Assembly: GCF_001632745.1 (NCBI RefSeq)
Contig: NZ_LQRT01000046.1
Coordinates: 186,001-250,000 of the forward strand
Direction: 5' to 3'
DNA from: Aquimarina aggregata
GTDB lineage: Bacteria; Bacteroidota; Bacteroidia; Flavobacteriales; Flavobacteriaceae
Length of the DNA: 64,000 bases
Shown here: positions 1-9,532 of the stretch, piece after piece
Layout: each line of letters opens with the position of its first letter
Position numbering within the stretch: the stretch's first letter is position 1
The notes under the pieces: model-generated
Seen by the model: only the letters and a program-made list of their open reading frames with translations
Told to the model about the DNA's origin: nothing
Database searches by the model: none
Made by a program: the position numbers and the translations under genes

Positions 1-3000
1 ATTACATCACTATTTTGGTCTTTTTGTACAAGGGCAGATTTACCAGCTAGTCCATCTAAATAAGCTCTATGTGGATTAGAAAATCCAAAACCTCCTACAA
101 CATCCCAATTAATCGACCATGTCATCAACCCTCTAAAGTTAGCATATCCTGATGGGTTTCTTAAGGTATATCTACCTCCAAAAGACTGTCCTTTAATTAA
201 ATAATCTAATGCTTTATGTACTTCTGCAGGTGCAGTATACCCTCCTGCAGGTGCAGCTGCAGCTGTTGACGGTAATCCTATGGCCACTTGATCAGCACGT
301 AATGCAGGGAATTGAATTCCATTTACTGGAAACCCTTGTAATAGCATTTCAGCCATGGCTACATGAAAATCAGCAGTTCCTTGAGCATATATCTGATCAT
401 CAAGTGCTCGCATAGTACCTGTATTGTAATGCTGCACATGAATATAATCCATATCGTTTCTTAAAGCATAAATTACCGGTAAATAAGCTCCAAACGAACC
501 TCCATACGCAGAATACCCACCTTGTACGAAAGCTGTTTCTGGAGCCATAGATAATATAAAATCAGATCCAAATTGAGATAAGATCGATCTAAATGCAGTA
601 ATAAGATTTACAACTTTTGGTCCAACTGGATTTCTAAAATCCGTATCTCCTGCACTTAAAGCTATAGAACTACCTTCAAAATCTATATCCATTCCATCGA
701 AACCATATTCATTGATAATACTAATCATAGAATTACTAAAAATTCGAGCGTCTTCGGCACTATCAACATCTACAGCTCCAGTAGCACCTCCCATAGAAAT
801 CAATACTTTTTTTCCTCTACTTTGCAGTAAAGCAACATCATTCTTAAACTCCTGCACACTGCTATAAATCGCAGGATCTGGAGTGAATGTCATATTAGCA
901 CCTCCAGGAACTGTAGGTATCGCAAAAGATATATTGACTACATCCCATTTATCTGAAATTTCACTTAATTTTGGGATAGAGGAACCATTATTAAAATTAT
1001 GCCAATATCCTACTAAAATTCTTTTAGGTAGATTTCCACCTCCTGGAGGTGGTGTCGATCCAACTGATATTGTTGTCGGCGTAGCATCACCTGTAGCATT
1101 TAAGTTATCTGTTGCTGTTGCAGTAATGGTATGATTACCTTGTGTTGCTGTCCAATTTGTCGTGTATGGTGCCGAGTTATCCTCGCTAATTACGATACCA
1201 TCTACAGAAAATACTACTTTTTCGATTGTACCATCAGAGTCACTTGCTGTTGCAGCAATATTTACTGTTGCTCCAACATCAAAACTAGTGCCGCTTGCTG
1301 GACTTGTTATGGTTACTGTAGGTGCACTATTACCTCCACCGCCTGTACAATCACCAACAAATGTCCAGGCATCTTGCCAATATGTTCCTGTTCCAGGTGC
1401 ATATGCCCATGCAGCTCCATTACACCATCCGCTATTTGGGTAATCTCTACATTGGTATACTTTTCCATCATTTTGAACCTTGCTTCCTGCAACATAATTA
1501 CCTCCACTCTCTATATATTGAGCTTCATCACAATCTCCCCCACCTGTACTTGTATTTCTAGTTACTCTAATAGCATTAGATAAATCGTATGTTCCTACTA
1601 AATTAGAAGCGTTATTTCCAACAGTAGCTCCCTGCAAACCATCTTCATAACTTAAATGCCATATCAAACATACGCCAGCTCCTGCCTCATCAAAATTAAC
1701 AGCTTCTGGAGATCCCGGAAGTCCAAGAATTTTGCCTTCTTCATCTGTAATTACCCATTGCGAGTTTGTACCTTTATTTCCGTTTAATGTAATTCCTGAT
1801 ACATTATCGGCAATACCATCTCCTACGGTAAATGTAAACGGTCCTCCTGTAATTACTCCTCCATCAACCTCATCATTTCCTGAACATGGATCTCCTACGA
1901 CTTGATGAATCGCAGTAAGTAAAGAAGTTGATTGATCATTAGTATCATGAGATAGCTCCCAAATCATAATTCCTCCTGCTCGTTCTTTAGCTATTTCAGT
2001 TTTCTTTTTAATTGTTGGAATTCCATTATAATTTGTTCCTTGATAAGAATCTGCATTTGGGCCAGCGCCTGAAGCTAATAATTGGCTATAACTTTTTACT
2101 TGAGGTCGGCTATAAAAAGGAACACCTAATATTGCTTTTTCTTTAGGTAATCCTCTACCTAACCAATAATCTAAACCTCCTGTTGCTTGATCCATAGATC
2201 CATGCGTGGGACCATCATATGCCATAATATTTAGAAAATCTACATCATCAAAAACACCATTAAGTACGCCATCTGCATTCCATCCAGAAACCACTACAGC
2301 TGCTGTTAACAATTTACCTCTGCTGTGCATAGCCTGTCCCAACTCCTGCATTAATAGTTCGAAATGTTGTGGTTCACTACCCTCTCTTGGATATTCCCAA
2401 TCCATATCAACTCCATCAAGATTATATTGATTTACAAAACTTACAAGATTATTTACAAATGCCGTTCTTGTAGATGCATTAGCAGCCAAAGTCTTGAAAG
2501 GACCATCGTTTCCATCCATCCAACCACCAACAGCGATTAATACTTTTGTATTTTGCGCATGTCCTTTAGATACAATCTGTTGTAATTTAGCTATATTATC
2601 TAGTGCACGTAAACTTCCGTCTGCATTTGGTAATATAAAAGAGTAATTAATATGCGTAAGTTTATCATATTGAATATCATTTGCGCTTCCTTGCCAGCTT
2701 GCAGCATATCCAACTACTTTAAAATCACTACTACTTGTACAACCATCACCTCCATCGGTTGTGACACTCACATTTACAGCGGTAGAAGTTGTTGATTTAT
2801 TATCGTTATCTGTTGCTTTAGCAGTTAATGAATAATTTCCAGTTGCTACATTACTTAATGTATAACTAAATGGACTAGATACATCTTCGCCTAATTTAGT
2901 TGTGCCATTATAAAATTCTACTTTAGTAACAGTACCATCACTATCAGATGCATTGGCATTTATTGTAATATTATTACCTGCTATAAAACTTGCTCCCGAA

Positions 3001-5345
3001 GTAGGAGATGTAATTACAACTTGTGGTGCAGATCCATCACCATCTCCACAAGGACCAATTAGTTTCCAAACATTTTCATTATTTGTAACAGGGTCATTGT
3101 TTTGAGTCCACCATTTTGCTTCGTATTCATTTCCTTTGTAAGATACTTTGTCTCCGCCAGTATATACTTGTCCTGCTACATACGCTGGTGCTGTACAAGA
3201 GCCTCCATCACCATCGGTAATAGTAATAGCAACAGATGCAGAACCAACTGCATTCTTATTATCTGTAGCTTTAATCGTAAGTGTATAACTTCCTGCAGCA
3301 ACCGAATTCCAACTATAACTATAAGGAGCAGTGGTATCTTCTCCTAACTTAGTTGTACCATTATAAAATTCTACTTTAGTAACAGTACCATCACTATCAG
3401 ACGCATTGGCCTCAATATTTATCGAAGCTCCTGCTGTAAAAGTATCTCCTTCTTGTGGTGAGGTTACAACTACAGAAGGTGACTCATTACCTCCAATTCC
3501 ATTCACTTTTATTGAGACTGATGTCGTTGCAGTTCCTCCTTTATTATCAGTAGCTTTTGCCGAAATAGTATAATCTCCTGCTACTACGTTATCCCATGTA
3601 TATGCATATGGTGCAGTTGTATCTTGCCCTAATAATGTACCACCGTTATAGAATTCTACCTTGGTAACAGTCCCATCTGTATCTGTTGCATTTGCCGAAA
3701 TTGTAACAGAAGAACCAGCACTAAATACCTCCCCTGATTGAGGCGATGTTAAAGTAACAGAAGGATTCTGGTTGTTAGGTGGGTTACCACCTTCTGCAAA
3801 TACTTCGTTTATCTTATTAATCAGAGGAGATTTTACATTTGACCATCTTTTTAATTTGGTACCAAATGATTGGGGGGAACCGCTAAATTCTAAATCCCCA
3901 AATACTGTCCATACAATAGTACCGGCAAGGTTATTATCATTTATGAATTGAGCTTTAATAGCTATAGATTCTTCATCATCATAACTTAAAAAGAAATTAC
4001 CTTTAACCATATAAGGTACTTTGGCTTGATCATCCCATTTTTTTGTCCATCCACTTCCTGCACCTGTTTTTTGCTTGATAAAAAAGTAATTCGGAGTTCC
4101 GTCATATACTTCTTGAGGCCAATGCGTATAATCTGCTGCGGTACTAACAGGACCATCAGGTTGTATGGTAACGTTTCTTTTTACAGTTGGAGCGTTAAGA
4201 GCTGCAGTACCATCTGTTACTACACCTCTTCCATAAAATGGAGCACCAAAATTAATTTTGCTAGCAGGAACTCCCATAGCGGTCATTTTAGTTAATAATG
4301 TCTGCCAATTAAAGTCTGGGGCTTCTGCTCCATCATATGGATACACTGGTGCATTATGTCCCGCTATATTAGACCAACCTCCATTAAAATCATAGGTCAT
4401 CATATTAAAATAATCCATTGAGCTTGCTAACTTAGACCAGTTAAATCCTTCGAGTTTCTTATAATCGGCAGCCATTGCTGCTGTGATTAATTTTCCTGGA
4501 CCTATTGCATTTCTAATTTCCTGAACTAAGTTTTCAAAATTTGCATAATCAGCATTTGTCCCAGTAAAGTTCATTCCCGCAAATGGTCCCGGATATTCCC
4601 AATCGAGATCAATCCCATCAAAGCCCATATTGATAAGTTTTTTACAATCCTCAATAAAACGAGCTTTTTTAACGGGATCCGCTGCCATTTCAGGGAAATG
4701 CTTACACATACTCCAGCCACCAATAGATGCCATTACTTTTACTCCATTTTCATGAGCTAATTCTAATAGTCCTTTTGCTCCACTACCAACTTTGGGTAAG
4801 GGTAAGGGTAAAACTCCTGATAGTCCCCACTCGGGATGAGTCCAAGAAGTACCACCTACAGTAACTTGATAACCCATAGCTTCAGCTCTTTCTTTAACAG
4901 CTGGGCTTATGTAATTAACATTTTCAATTTCGCCAAATAAAATATGAAAATCCCAACTACTGTAAGGATCGCCATATAATAAATCTGCTGGTTCTTGTGT
5001 TACACCGGTTTGGTATATTTTTTTATTTCGTAGGTCTCCGCTATGTAAAGATCCATCATTTGCTACTCCAAAAAAAGAATAATTTAGAATAGTATATTTC
5101 GAGTAATCTATATTTAATTGTGTTAATGCTCCCTGAGCTGGTACTCCAGCGGTTGGTTGTTTCCAAGCATCCCAATTCGTAATATAACCAATTACCTGTT
5201 TATTATGGTTTGCGGTAGTTGCAGAGCCACCTGTATTGACTTGTGCATTTAGCGTACTTGAGCCATATACAAATAGTAATAAAATGAATGCTATTGGAAT
5301 TTTTTTCCAACACCACTCTTTTAGAGTAAATTCTGGGTCTTTCAT
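1..5345 (-). CDS. Secreted multidomain chitinase with three GH18 catalytic domains (3' end outside the window)
   Basis: Endo/exo-hydrolysis of chitin outside the cell. I translated the minus strand from the ATG at 5345; it stays open for 1781 codons to the window edge, so the C terminus is missing. Residues 1-36 form a signal peptide ending in LNA-QV. GH18 domain 1 (about 45-500) has the SxGG strand and DGIDLDWE (D243, D246, D248, E250). GH18 domain 2 (about 865-1160) has DGVDMDWE with E984. GH18 domain 3 (about 1435-1781) has DGMDIDFE with E1557, the DFE form of ChiC/ChiD-type enzymes. Between them lie four bacterial Ig-like modules (about 525-615, 618-712, 770-862, 1340-1427), two CBM5/12-like aromatic chitin-binding modules (about 720-765, 1272-1334) and an unassigned beta-rich module near 1160-1270. 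A type IX secretion C-terminal domain is expected but lies outside. All three catalytic glutamates are present. The adjacent kinase/regulator pair is probably its regulator. Confidence 0.95.
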   Translation of the reverse strand, partial: MKDPEFTLKEWCWKKIPIAFILLLFVYGSSTLNAQVNTGGSATTANHNKQVIGYITNWDAWKQPTAGVPAQGALTQLNIDYSKYTILNYSFFGVANDGSLHSGDLRNKKIYQTGVTQEPADLLYGDPYSSWDFHILFGEIENVNYISPAVKERAEAMGYQVTVGGTSWTHPEWGLSGVLPLPLPKVGSGAKGLLELAHENGVKVMASIGGWSMCKHFPEMAADPVKKARFIEDCKKLINMGFDGIDLDWEYPGPFAGMNFTGTNADYANFENLVQEIRNAIGPGKLITAAMAADYKKLEGFNWSKLASSMDYFNMMTYDFNGGWSNIAGHNAPVYPYDGAEAPDFNWQTLLTKMTAMGVPASKINFGAPFYGRGVVTDGTAALNAPTVKRNVTIQPDGPVSTAADYTHWPQEVYDGTPNYFFIKQKTGAGSGWTKKWDDQAKVPYMVKGNFFLSYDDEESIAIKAQFINDNNLAGTIVWTVFGDLEFSGSPQSFGTKLKRWSNVKSPLINKINEVFAEGGNPPNNQNPSVTLTSPQSGEVFSAGSSVTISANATDTDGTVTKVEFYNGGTLLGQDTTAPYAYTWDNVVAGDYTISAKATDNKGGTATTSVSIKVNGIGGNESPSVVVTSPQEGDTFTAGASINIEANASDSDGTVTKVEFYNGTTKLGEDTTAPYSYSWNSVAAGSYTLTIKATDNKNAVGSASVAITITDGDGGSCTAPAYVAGQVYTGGDKVSYKGNEYEAKWWTQNNDPVTNNENVWKLIGPCGDGDGSAPQVVITSPTSGASFIAGNNITINANASDSDGTVTKVEFYNGTTKLGEDVSSPFSYTLSNVATGNYSLTAKATDNDNKSTTSTAVNVSVTTDGGDGCTSSSDFKVVGYAASWQGSANDIQYDKLTHINYSFILPNADGSLRALDNIAKLQQIVSKGHAQNTKVLIAVGGWMDGNDGPFKTLAANASTRTAFVNNLVSFVNQYNLDGVDMDWEYPREGSEPQHFELLMQELGQAMHSRGKLLTAAVVVSGWNADGVLNGVFDDVDFLNIMAYDGPTHGSMDQATGGLDYWLGRGLPKEKAILGVPFYSRPQVKSYSQLLASGAGPNADSYQGTNYNGIPTIKKKTEIAKERAGGIMIWELSHDTNDQSTSLLTAIHQVVGDPCSGNDEVDGGVITGGPFTFTVGDGIADNVSGITLNGNKGTNSQWVITDEEGKILGLPGSPEAVNFDEAGAGVCLIWHLSYEDGLQGATVGNNASNLVGTYDLSNAIRVTRNTSTGGGDCDEAQYIESGGNYVAGSKVQNDGKVYQCRDYPNSGWCNGAAWAYAPGTGTYWQDAWTFVGDCTGGGGNSAPTVTITSPASGTSFDVGATVNIAATASDSDGTIEKVVFSVDGIVISEDNSAPYTTNWTATQGNHTITATATDNLNATGDATPTTISVGSTPPPGGGNLPKRILVGYWHNFNNGSSIPKLSEISDKWDVVNISFAIPTVPGGANMTFTPDPAIYSSVQEFKNDVALLQSRGKKVLISMGGATGAVDVDSAEDARIFSNSMISIINEYGFDGMDIDFEGSSIALSAGDTDFRNPVGPKVVNLITAFRSILSQFGSDFILSMAPETAFVQGGYSAYGGSFGAYLPVIYALRNDMDYIHVQHYNTGTMRALDDQIYAQGTADFHVAMAEMLLQGFPVNGIQFPALRADQVAIGLPSTAAAAPAGGYTAPAEVHKALDYLIKGQSFGGRYTLRNPSGYANFRGLMTWSINWDVVGGFGFSNPHRAYLDGLAGKSALVQKDQNSDV

Positions 5346-5640
5346 AATTGTTTGTGTTACGTTAGATAAAAATGATTTTGTGTTTTTTAGAAAAATATTA
5401 TTTGTTAATACTTTCTAGGTCGAAAAATAGAAAGAAGTCCATTTCTCAAAAAACTAATTAGCTGAATGACTTAATTTTGTAGCTGTTTAGAAGTGAAAAG
5501 TCAACGAAAGGATTTCCAAAACATCATTGCATTTAATGCTTAAAATTGTGTCGTTTAGCTAAAAAAAACATCACTTTTGTAGAAATAAAGTATTTTCATT
5601 ATCGAATTAGTATTATCTCACAAAACATAAACTCATCAAC

Positions 5641-6663
5641 ATAAAAAAAGAAATCATACAACATAGTCTTTTTTGGCTAATTTATTTCACACTAAACACT
5701 TTAAGGTGGGGTAGTTATTTTGATGATTACCTATACTCCTTTGAATCTAACTTGGTAGAGTTTGTGGTTCACATTATTTTAGTGTATTTCAATCTTTATT
5801 TTTTACTTCCTAAACTAATACCAAACAAATATTTAGAATATCTTTTTATACTTCTTGTTGCTGTCTTGACTATGACATTGGTGAGAATCATTTTTACCTA
5901 TGAATTTGTAACCACAAATGTTTTTCCTGAATCTGAAAAACAAGGCAATTCGATTTTTGATTTTAATTATATACTAGCTGCTTTTATTGGTGAGATATAT
6001 GTTATTGGCTTTACGACAGCAATTAAAATCACTATCGATTATGTAAAAAATCTTAAAAGAACCGAAGCATTAGAAAAACAAGGGCTCAAGAACGAGTTAT
6101 CTTTATTAAAATCTCAACTACAACCTCATTTTTTCTTTAACACTTTAAACAATTTATACTCTTTAACTTTAGAAAAATCCGACCAGGCTCCAGAAACTGT
6201 AGTAAAGCTGTCAGAATTTATGAGTTATGTAATTTATCAAGGAAATAAGAAAAGTGTTCCTATTATAGACGAGATAAAATATATCCAGAATTACATTGAT
6301 TTAGAACATTTAAGATTTGGTGATCGCGTTCAGGTAGACTTTTCGTTAACTGGCACTATCGAAGGTCGTAAAATACCTCCGTTATTACTTCTACAATTTA
6401 TAGAAAATGCTTTTAAACACGGTACCGATTATGAATTAGGAAGTGTAATTTTATATGTTGAAATTAATATTGAAGATAATTGGCTTTACTTTAAGACAAA
6501 AAATAACAAAATAGATCCTGAAATTAAGAACACAAAAACTAACGGAATAGGATTAAAAAACACCAAACGCAGGCTTGGATTATTGTACAAAAACAAATAT
6601 AAATTAACCCTTAATAAAGACAAAAATTACTTTGAGGTAAACTTAAAAATACCTCTTGAATAA
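5641..6663 (+). CDS. LytS/YehU-type sensor histidine kinase with a non-AUG start
   Basis: Membrane sensor kinase of the His_kinase family that phosphorylates LytTR regulators. Transmembrane helices fill about residues 8-125 (including FWLIYF and an RWGSYFDDY stretch typical of the family). The phospho-acceptor box is QPHFFFNTLNN with H163, and the ATP-binding N box is IENAFKHG; a C-terminal HATPase domain follows. The first canonical start in frame is TTG at 5752, which would cut through the first membrane segment. The frame is open upstream to a TAG at 5608, and family-like sequence begins at the ATA codon 5641, followed by lysine-rich KKE. I therefore place the start at ATA 5641 (or ATC 5635). 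It is followed after 42 nt by its response regulator and stands divergent from the chitinase. Confidence 0.85.
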   Translation: MKKEIIQHSLFWLIYFTLNTLRWGSYFDDYLYSFESNLVEFVVHIILVYFNLYFLLPKLIPNKYLEYLFILLVAVLTMTLVRIIFTYEFVTTNVFPESEKQGNSIFDFNYILAAFIGEIYVIGFTTAIKITIDYVKNLKRTEALEKQGLKNELSLLKSQLQPHFFFNTLNNLYSLTLEKSDQAPETVVKLSEFMSYVIYQGNKKSVPIIDEIKYIQNYIDLEHLRFGDRVQVDFSLTGTIEGRKIPPLLLLQFIENAFKHGTDYELGSVILYVEINIEDNWLYFKTKNNKIDPEIKNTKTNGIGLKNTKRRLGLLYKNKYKLTLNKDKNYFEVNLKIPLE

Positions 6664-6705
6664 TACTTTTTTTTGTATTATCCTTTTAAAACCCACCCCA
6701 ATCTT

Positions 6706-7440
6706 ATGAAAATAAAATGCCTAATAATCGATGATGAACCACTCGCCATACGTGTAATTGAAAATCATTTAAAAAATTTCAGTGATTTTGAAGTAATCTG
6801 TACATGTAATAATCCTATCGAAGGTTTTAATTTACTAGTACAAGAGTCTGTTGATTTAGTTTTTTTAGATATTAATATGCCACGAGTAAATGGTTTGGAT
6901 TTTATAAGAAACCTAAGCGTTTCCCCCCTTATTATTATTACGACGGCATATAGAGAATATGCGGTAGAAAGTTTTGAACTTGATGTTATTGATTATTTAG
7001 TAAAGCCTATATCATTAGAAAGATTCATGATATCTTTGAAAAAAGTCTCAAGACAGATGCATCTTCAAAAAGAAGCTAAAAAAAACAGTACTAAATCAAC
7101 AATAATGCCCTTAGAGGATAATGATCATTTTTTTGTAAAAGTCAACAAAAAACTTATCAAAATTTTCTTCAACGATATTTTATATATCGAAAGTTTAAAA
7201 GACTATGTTTCTATTAAAACTATTTCCAAAGATTACATTACACATTATAATCTGGCCGCTATAACTAGATTAATTCCCGAAGACAAGTTTATTAGAATAC
7301 ATAGATCTTTTACTATTTCTCTGAATAAAGTAGACGCTATAGAAGGTAATTGTATTCATATAAACGGTAATATCGTACCTATTGGTCGAAATTATGTTAA
7401 AGAGGTAAAAGATAAAATTCTAAAAGGATCAATAACATAA
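6706..7440 (+). CDS. LytTR-family response regulator (AlgR/LytR type)
   Basis: Cytoplasmic DNA-binding regulator of 244 residues. The receiver domain has the acidic pair IIDDEP at the N terminus, phospho-acceptor D55 in FLDINMP, and the conserved lysine in DYLVKPI. A LytTR DNA-binding domain follows (about 140-244), with the ILYIESLKDYV and RIHRSF signatures. I chose ATG 6706 because it begins the canonical MKIKCLIIDDEP; an upstream TTG at 6673 would add eleven residues unlike the family. It lies directly after the sensor kinase and is convergent with the GH20 gene, with only 19 nt between. It is a close paralogue of the regulator at 16637. Chitin-locus control is inferred from position. Confidence 0.93.
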   Translation: MKIKCLIIDDEPLAIRVIENHLKNFSDFEVICTCNNPIEGFNLLVQESVDLVFLDINMPRVNGLDFIRNLSVSPLIIITTAYREYAVESFELDVIDYLVKPISLERFMISLKKVSRQMHLQKEAKKNSTKSTIMPLEDNDHFFVKVNKKLIKIFFNDILYIESLKDYVSIKTISKDYITHYNLAAITRLIPEDKFIRIHRSFTISLNKVDAIEGNCIHINGNIVPIGRNYVKEVKDKILKGSIT

Positions 7441-7459
7441 TCACATTAATACACTCTTT

Positions 7460-9523
7460 TTATTTATGTGCCACTTTACTATAGTTTTTAAGATGAATCA
7501 TCAATCTCTCAAAAGACACTATGACCACTAGCTCTACATCTGCAACCGGTTTTTTTGCTCTTTCTATATATTCCTTTAGGGTCTCTTCTTGATTTGTCGA
7601 AAGGTTATTATTTTTAAGAGACATTGACAAAATGCTAGATATTTGAGATAAGTTTTCTGAAATTGGTTTTATTTCATTAATTATAGGGTTATCAAAGCCT
7701 TCTAAACTACTAGACAATAAATTCCATTTATGTAAGTACTGATTTAATCGAATTCTTATCTTCTTATTCTCTGGTTGATTGATAAGCTCATCGACTAATT
7801 TTTCAAATTCTTTAGCATCTTTAGCATCAGTTGTACAAGCATCTGCGAATAACGTAAATGGAGAATATGTCTGATACTCTGTACCTCCTTTATTACGACT
7901 ATATAACTTTAAAGGCTCACATACTTTAGTAAGTTCGGAAATAGCAGTAATATCTTCTGTTTTTGTAATGTTACGTAAAATGACTTCTCTATTTCTTAAA
8001 TGCATCGTTCCGAGTTTTTCTAACTCTAAACTAACATTATGCAATCTCATCTTCATGTTTTCAACATCTGAAACTTCTTTTGGAGACCAAAACCGTTCTG
8101 CTATTGCTGCTGTTCTAGGCCAAATACGAGAATCAATTGTTAATGGTGTTACTAGTTCACTCCACATTGTCGCTTCTCCTCCTAAAATCATATCCTCTTG
8201 TTCTTTTGTGAGTACGTTATCATAAGGCACAGGATCTACCGCATAATGTTCCTCTACTGGTAACATTAAATCAATATAATATCCATTAGAAAGTATTGTT
8301 TTGTACCCCATTTCTGTTGCTTTTATAAGAGATTCACCTGCGGGGAGTCCTTCATTTACACCTTTCCAAGAATGGATAATAGCAGATTTATCGATTTCTG
8401 GACTCATAATTTCTTCCCAGCCAATCATTTTCTTTCCATATTTTTTTAAAATTTCTTGGAGTCTAATATTAAAATGCGTTTGCAATTCATGATTAGAACT
8501 GAATCCTTTCTTATTCATAAATTCTTTAATATCATCATTTTCACTCCAATGCTTCCCTTCATTTTCATCTCCACCGATATGTACGTACTCATCTGGAAAC
8601 AACTGTGTCATTTCTTCAAATAAATCAGACAATACTTCATATGTTTTTTCATTAGTTGGATCAAGAGTTGGATCAAAAATACCTGCATTTCTTTCTATTG
8701 TGTACGATTCATTTTTACTGGCAATTTCTGGATATGCGGTCAATATAGCCGTAGCATGTCCTGGAACATCAAACTCAGGTATCACCCGTATACCTTTATC
8801 TCCGGCATACGATATTACTTCTTTTATTTGTTGTTGCGTATAATACTGCCCATCTGATCCCAATTCATGTAGTTTTGGGTGTGTCTTAGATTCTACCCTA
8901 AATCCTTGATCATCTGTCAAATGCCAGTGAAAAACATTAAGTTTAACCGCAGACATTGCATCTAAATTACGCTTTAACACGTCTACTGGTTGGAAATGCC
9001 TTGCTACATCAATCATTAAACCTCTCCAAGGAAATCTAGGAGCATCAATAATCTTTATTGATGGAATATAAAAATGATTAGTTTCAAAATTTAGTAATTG
9101 ATATAGCGTTTCTAATCCTCTTAATACCCCAATGTCGGTAACCGCATGAAGTTTTATACTTTGATTTGTAACTTCTAAATTGTAGGATTCATCTTCAAAT
9201 AGTTTTAATTCTCCAATGCGATCGTAAGAGATGTGTAATGATGGTTTATTTTCTGTTATAGTCAAAGGAAAACCATGATTTAAAAAAACCCCAGTTTCGT
9301 TGCTTAATCTTCTAATAAATCGAGTTGTCGCATTGTATATACGTTTATTACTTGTGTCTTGAATAGCAACAGTAAAATTTTCCTGAATAATAAAGCTTCC
9401 AACACCTATTTTTGTGTCTTTAGGTATTGGCATAACTTTATTTAATTCTCTATTATCAAACTGACCAAAAGCTAGTTGCATAGTAAAAATGGTGACAAGT
9501 AAAATTAAAAAATGTTTTCTCAT
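7460..9523 (-). CDS. GH20 beta-N-acetylhexosaminidase, exported
   Basis: Removes terminal N-acetylglucosamine from chitooligosaccharides, probably in the periplasm. It has 687 residues with a signal peptide ending LAFG-Q near residue 20. A GH20 N-terminal alpha/beta domain (about 30-150) precedes the TIM barrel that starts at the PRFPWRGLMIDVARH strand. The catalytic Asp-Glu pair is D319-E320 in HIGGDENEG; WHLTDDQG and the WSPKE segment after it are also typical. A helical tail of about 170 residues follows the barrel. It is the downstream partner of the NagB-LmbE gene, with a 9-nt gap, so the two very likely share one transcript. Confidence 0.95.
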   Translation of the reverse strand: MRKHFLILLVTIFTMQLAFGQFDNRELNKVMPIPKDTKIGVGSFIIQENFTVAIQDTSNKRIYNATTRFIRRLSNETGVFLNHGFPLTITENKPSLHISYDRIGELKLFEDESYNLEVTNQSIKLHAVTDIGVLRGLETLYQLLNFETNHFYIPSIKIIDAPRFPWRGLMIDVARHFQPVDVLKRNLDAMSAVKLNVFHWHLTDDQGFRVESKTHPKLHELGSDGQYYTQQQIKEVISYAGDKGIRVIPEFDVPGHATAILTAYPEIASKNESYTIERNAGIFDPTLDPTNEKTYEVLSDLFEEMTQLFPDEYVHIGGDENEGKHWSENDDIKEFMNKKGFSSNHELQTHFNIRLQEILKKYGKKMIGWEEIMSPEIDKSAIIHSWKGVNEGLPAGESLIKATEMGYKTILSNGYYIDLMLPVEEHYAVDPVPYDNVLTKEQEDMILGGEATMWSELVTPLTIDSRIWPRTAAIAERFWSPKEVSDVENMKMRLHNVSLELEKLGTMHLRNREVILRNITKTEDITAISELTKVCEPLKLYSRNKGGTEYQTYSPFTLFADACTTDAKDAKEFEKLVDELINQPENKKIRIRLNQYLHKWNLLSSSLEGFDNPIINEIKPISENLSQISSILSMSLKNNNLSTNQEETLKEYIERAKKPVADVELVVIVSFERLMIHLKNYSKVAHK

Positions 9524-9532
9524 TAATATGTG

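Noticed and set aside
2760..3790. Tandem DNA repeats inside the chitinase gene (similar stretches near 2940 and 3360)
   Set aside because: These reflect homologous Ig-like protein modules with the shared DGTVTKVEFYNG strand, not a separate DNA repeat element.
209..5418. Plus-strand open frames of 60-150 codons across the first 5.4 kb
   Set aside because: They lie opposite the continuous 1781-codon chitinase frame on the minus strand and have compositions (Cys-, Ser-, Thr-rich) that are typical of antisense reading.
5752..6663. Start of the sensor kinase at TTG 5752
   Set aside because: This start removes the first membrane helix, which is in frame and family-like upstream to codon 5641.
6673..6705. 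TTG start for the first LytTR regulator
   Set aside because: It adds eleven residues before the canonical MKIKCLIIDDEP start and lacks support.
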